From Sclerurus mexicanus (Eukaryota; Chordata; Aves; Passeriformes; Furnariidae), in the NCBI GenBank assembly GCA_013396755.1, contig VWZF01006072.1, positions 620,001-684,000 of the forward strand: a stretch of 64,000 bases of DNA. The letters run 5' to 3'. This document shows, one piece after another, positions 60,020-64,000 of this stretch; position 1 is the first letter of the stretch, and each line of letters begins with the position of its first letter. The notes under the pieces were generated by a model. The model was not told the DNA's origin. It did no database searches and worked only from the letters and a program-made list of their open reading frames with translations. The position numbers were made by a program, and so were the translations under genes.

Positions 60020-63000
60020 CACCTGCAATGCCGTCATTTACCAAGGGCAAAGAACTAGAAGAAATCTGGTGAGAAACTTCAGCAATAACCATGAATTTTT
60101 CATCTGTCTGAATCCACCTTCCTCAGCTGCCATTGAGACTGAAAATCACAGACTCTCATAAAGCTCTGGGAACTGTCTCCTGGCAGGACAAGGTCTGTGC
60201 CTGACCCCCACCTCCAGAGCAGCAGGAGATGCTCAGGTTTAACATCTGTCCCAGTGGCTGCAGCTGGGTCAGGATTCCTGGAGGGCCACAGACCAAGGAG
60301 ACACATCCAGGATGCCCTCCCGGAGTGTCTGTACTGAGGAAAAGCTGTGTGTGTCACCTTGCTAAAGCCCTGGGGGCACAGCAAAGGGACTTGAGGCAGA
60401 GCACAGCAAACAGAAATCTGCTCCCAACAGTCAGGTCTTTCATGGAATAGAAAGTCTTTCATGTCCAACAAAGACTTTCAGGGCTGAGAAGGCACTCTGG
60501 CTTTACAGAGGTGGGTCAAGGGTTTAATATTCTTTATCAGAGCAGGCAGTTTTTCCAGGTGCATATCACTATATACACTGCTACCTTTCCTCTGATGAGG
60601 AGGGAGATGGGAAGCTCTTTTCATGTTTCTATATTTGCCAGGCTCTTCAGCCCTGTTTCCAGCAGCTGTCAGCATGCTAAGCTGGGATATTAGGTGCTCA
60701 CAAGCCTGTCATCTTTTACTGCTGCCTTAAAGTAACCCCATGGCCACATCAGGACAAAGAGTACCTGCAGGGACCCCCAGAGCACAGCCAACCCACCAGT
60801 GCCACAGGAACACAGCCTGGCCATCGGCCTGAGTTCCAAAATTGCTATTCTGGGAAGGGAAGATGGTCAGCAGCCACGCTGGAGCCTGAATCCAGCCCAG
60901 TATTCAGCTTTTAGATAGGCACCGACAGACAAAGGAGAACCACAACAGGCCAGAACAAGAGCAGGACAGGGAAGAGCAGCTGAAACCTTCCACATGCAAA
61001 GCTCTCACTGCCAGAAATAGAATCTGTATTCTGTGCTGGGTTATTATGAGACTCATCCCACTCCGGGACTTGAAAGGATTTTATGTGCAGGCATGAGGAG
61101 CCTCCTGGCTGTGCTCCAGCCAAGTAATGTCAATCAGTGACTGCCAAACCCCTCTGCACATCTCAGCCGTGGTGGCACCCACAGAGCAGCATCTTCCCGT
61201 GTTCCTGGGCACTCACAGGCTCTGCTGCCTCGCGCTCCTCACCCAGGGCTGGGGCACACAAAGCCCAGCTCTGCTCTCAGAGAGGGACTGGCCACTGCCA
61301 CAGAGGAATTTGGTCCTGAAGAGCTCCAGAGCTGAGCCCGGGCCAGGACAGTGGCCAGCCCCACTTTTAGGGTGCTCATCACAGAGCACACAGAGACACA
61401 CTCTCTTATTACCCTAAACCTGTGTTACAAAGCCCCTATTTGGGCCCATTTTTTGGCCAGTGAGACAAATATAACCACCTGCACTCCCTGTAGCCGGATA
61501 AGAACACTACCCTGAGGCATGACCAGGATCCTGCCCCCTGGCAGTGCCCCCCCGGGTACCCAGCTCTCATCCTGCAGCTCAGAGCCATGTCCCTCCATGC
61601 TGGAAGGGGGGCATTGTTCTACTGCTGCCTGCTTTTGGATTCCAGAAAGAACTAATACCACCAGGATAAAGGTCAGCCAAAGGCTGGCTGGGACCCCCGT
61701 TCTAACCAACAGCACAACAAGTAGTTAACTCTGAAAATCTCAACTACTCCCCCCTGGTTATGTCACCGGCAATAATTCAAGACAAGACTTGCTTGATAAG
61801 GAAAACCAAGTGAGGCTATTTTAAAATGAAAATCCAAAGGAATTTAGAGTGCTGGTGTGAGAGAGAAGAGCTGAGATTAGGAGGCGACATAAACATAAGC
61901 TGAATGGGGCCACTCCAGAGCTGTCCTCCTGCGACTTCAGCGGAGGAGGAACAACAACCCATGAGTTACCCAAAGCTGTTTTTCCTTGGAGCAGCCTTGG
62001 CACCATCCAGGGCAGCACTGCAAAGTGCCTGGCTCAGCTGGGGTGGGTGAGACCCCACTGCTGGTGACCCCCCAGCCCCATCAGCCGGGTGACTGCTCCT
62101 CCAGTACACCTTTATCCCCCCTTAATCCGATGCAGGACAGTTGTTTGTTCAACATTTTAAACCCAGCTTTGCCTACAGCCATAAGAACGTACTTGAGAGG
62201 GAATTAGCAGCAGCTACTCGTGGTGTCAATTAGTGCCTGATGAGCTGTGTAACAGGAGATGCAGTTGTAGATGGTTCCTGTGACACCCAGGGTGCTGGTA
62301 CCATTAAAAGCACAGCACTGAAAGCAGAAAGTCCTCAGTACCTGTGTCTTGATGGGTTCCATCTCCTCTCCACCCACCTGCTGTACCCCTGCTAGAGGGC
62401 AGCCCTGGCCTCAGGGGCCAACATCCCAGACCCAGGGCCTCTGAGGGCAGCTGGTGCACCCTCAGCATCCCTGCCCCTCAGGACCAAGATGTCCAGAGTG
62501 AAAGCTCATAACTCAGATTTAAGATAAAAAAGAACCGTTGATCACAGACCGTGGGATGAAATGCAGCCTCACTTGTCACAGCTGAGCAATCATGCCCTGA
62601 TCTTCACTGAGGGGCTGCATGACAAATAAAGAACAGGATTTCCAGGACAGGACAGCCCAATCTCTGCTCTGTGTGACGCTCCCCACACTTGCCCCCTCCA
62701 GCTCTCAGCTGCAGAGGTGGCAGCACCCACCTGCTCCCAGCCCAGCAGAGCACCCAAAGCATCCCACCAGGAGAAGGTCTCCAACTCCTCTCCCAGCATT
62801 TACAACAGAGATGCAGAGAGATTGAATGGTTGTGTATCACAGGGTCATGAATCTGATATTCATAGACTTTCTCTCTCTTTTAAAGGGCAACACTCTTTGA
62901 ATAGAAACAAACCAAGACAACATCTTGCATGATAAATTAATGTTCTTCTGTACTTCCTCACAGAAATTCAATTTTAATTGACATTAAACATGACAGAGCT

Positions 63001-63357
63001 TCTACTCAAACTTGTGTTTTCCAGTCACGACTTCCACTGCCATCACATCCTGCCCTCAGCATCCTCTGCTCTCCTTAGTCCTTCAGGACTGAAGCACCAG
63101 TCTGAACCCAAAAGCCCCCATGACCCTTGCAGAAGATAGAACACCAACCCCTGGACCCAGGGGCAACGATAACTCCCTGTTTCTGCAGAGGGAAAATCAT
63201 CCCTAAGTTTCCTAACAAATGTTCTCAAAATGAAAGATTTGTATCTCAGTGCAGCCAGGCACAGATTCCAGTGCCTATGGATGCCAGCTCACAGCTGGAT
63301 GTGTGAAGGAGCACAAGGGAGCAGCACCCACTCCAAGCACTGGGGCAAAACAAGCAT

Positions 63358-63530
63358 TTCATGGAATGTTTGGGTTGAAAGGAACCTGAAAGCTCATCCA
63401 GTTCTAGCCCCCTGCCATGGGCAGGGACACCTCTCACCAGCCCAGGTTGCTCCAAGCCCCGTCCAACCTGGCCTTGGACACTTCCAGGGATGGAGCAGCC
63501 ACAGCTTCTCTGGGCAACCTGCGTCAGTGC
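63358..63530 (-). mobile_element. CR1 LINE 3'-end fragment
   Basis: The reverse complement contains CCCAGAGAAGCTGTGGCTG, GGTGTCCCTGCCCATGGC and a GTTCCTTTCAACCCAAACAT end. 5'-truncated. Confidence 0.92.
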
Positions 63531-64000
63531 ACTTCCAGTTAAAAAACAGAACTTCTATAGCATCTCTTTTGGGGAAGTTCTGCGCAGCAGAGCACATGGA
63601 GGGGCCGGAGTAGCCCTGAAGAGATGTCTCCTGCTCCCCGTCTGCCAAGTCCTGCTCCTGCCTCTGCTGTGTATGTGACTCTCCACTTTTACACAGTGTC
63701 CCATTCACAGCTTTAACATACTTGGAAATACATTTATTTATAGCATCTACAGTGCAACAGAATATGCTCCTCCCTCTCCTTGCTACTCGAGACATTTACT
63801 ACCTGCACATCGCCCGGTGCGTGGGTGCGCATTCTCCTCCCGCGCCTGGGACACCAGAGCCCTGTGCTCTGGGGGACAGCCCGGCCCAGCCTAAAGACAG
63901 CGAGTGACTCATGCCACCAGAAATCCCACACGAGCCAGGGGCAGGGGAGCACCCCCTGCCCCCCAACCCTGCACCGCTGTTCCCAGCACAGCCCTGGGGA

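Larger units (their letters stand above)
46817..64000. other. Intergenic or unannotated region
   Basis: Beyond the CpG island, CR1 pieces and motif sites listed separately, it shows only short overlapping frames on both strands without family features. I recognise no tRNA, rRNA or protein gene. Confidence 0.4.

Overview
The window looks like bird nuclear DNA. It carries many 3'-end fragments of CR1-type LINEs in both orientations, and one gene with short GC-rich exons separated by kilobase introns, as on avian microchromosomes. One CR1 copy (35226-35385) and one LTR-like fragment (46651-46816) resemble families I associate with songbirds. Passerine origin is therefore likely but not proven.

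The only protein-coding gene I can recognise is LMCD1 (LIM and cysteine-rich domains 1, dyxin), on the + strand. I can place five coding exons: 18256-18344, 20109-20364, 25393-25722, 30094-30309 and 30955-31113. Joined, they give 1,050 bp and 349 residues, with a Cys-rich N-terminal motif, a PET domain and two LIM domains. All junctions are GT/AG and in phase. The family's usual short N-terminal exon was not found. A CpG island with three CCAAT boxes and a + strand splice donor (6340-7090, donor at 6724) is the best candidate for promoter and first exon.

Layout: 1-6050 is upstream sequence with no recognised gene. 6052-6230 is a reversed CR1 piece abutting the CpG-island promoter. 6724-18255 would be intron 1 if the first exon is right. 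18256-31113 is the LMCD1 coding region. 31114-64000 is about 33 kb without a recognisable gene. It contains CR1 pieces, one degraded LTR, an orphan CpG island at about 50.0-50.4 kb and some AT-rich, possibly regulatory stretches.

The most remarkable structure is a 28-copy, 33-bp minisatellite at 24477-25400 that ends inside LMCD1 exon 4. Each copy is a duplicate of the exon 4 3' splice site: a branch-point-like TGAC, a pyrimidine tract, the AG position, and the first 8 bases of the exon. The true acceptor is copy 28. Twelve of the other 27 copies keep the AG at the equivalent position. Eleven of those would hit a TGA at the fourth codon if used. A second minisatellite (41 bp, 8 copies) begins 13 bases after the exon 5 donor, and its units also look like 3' splice sites. 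The exon encoding LIM1 and the PET-domain end is therefore bracketed by two arrays of splice-site-like modules, possibly length-variable, that could tune how much full-length LMCD1 is made.
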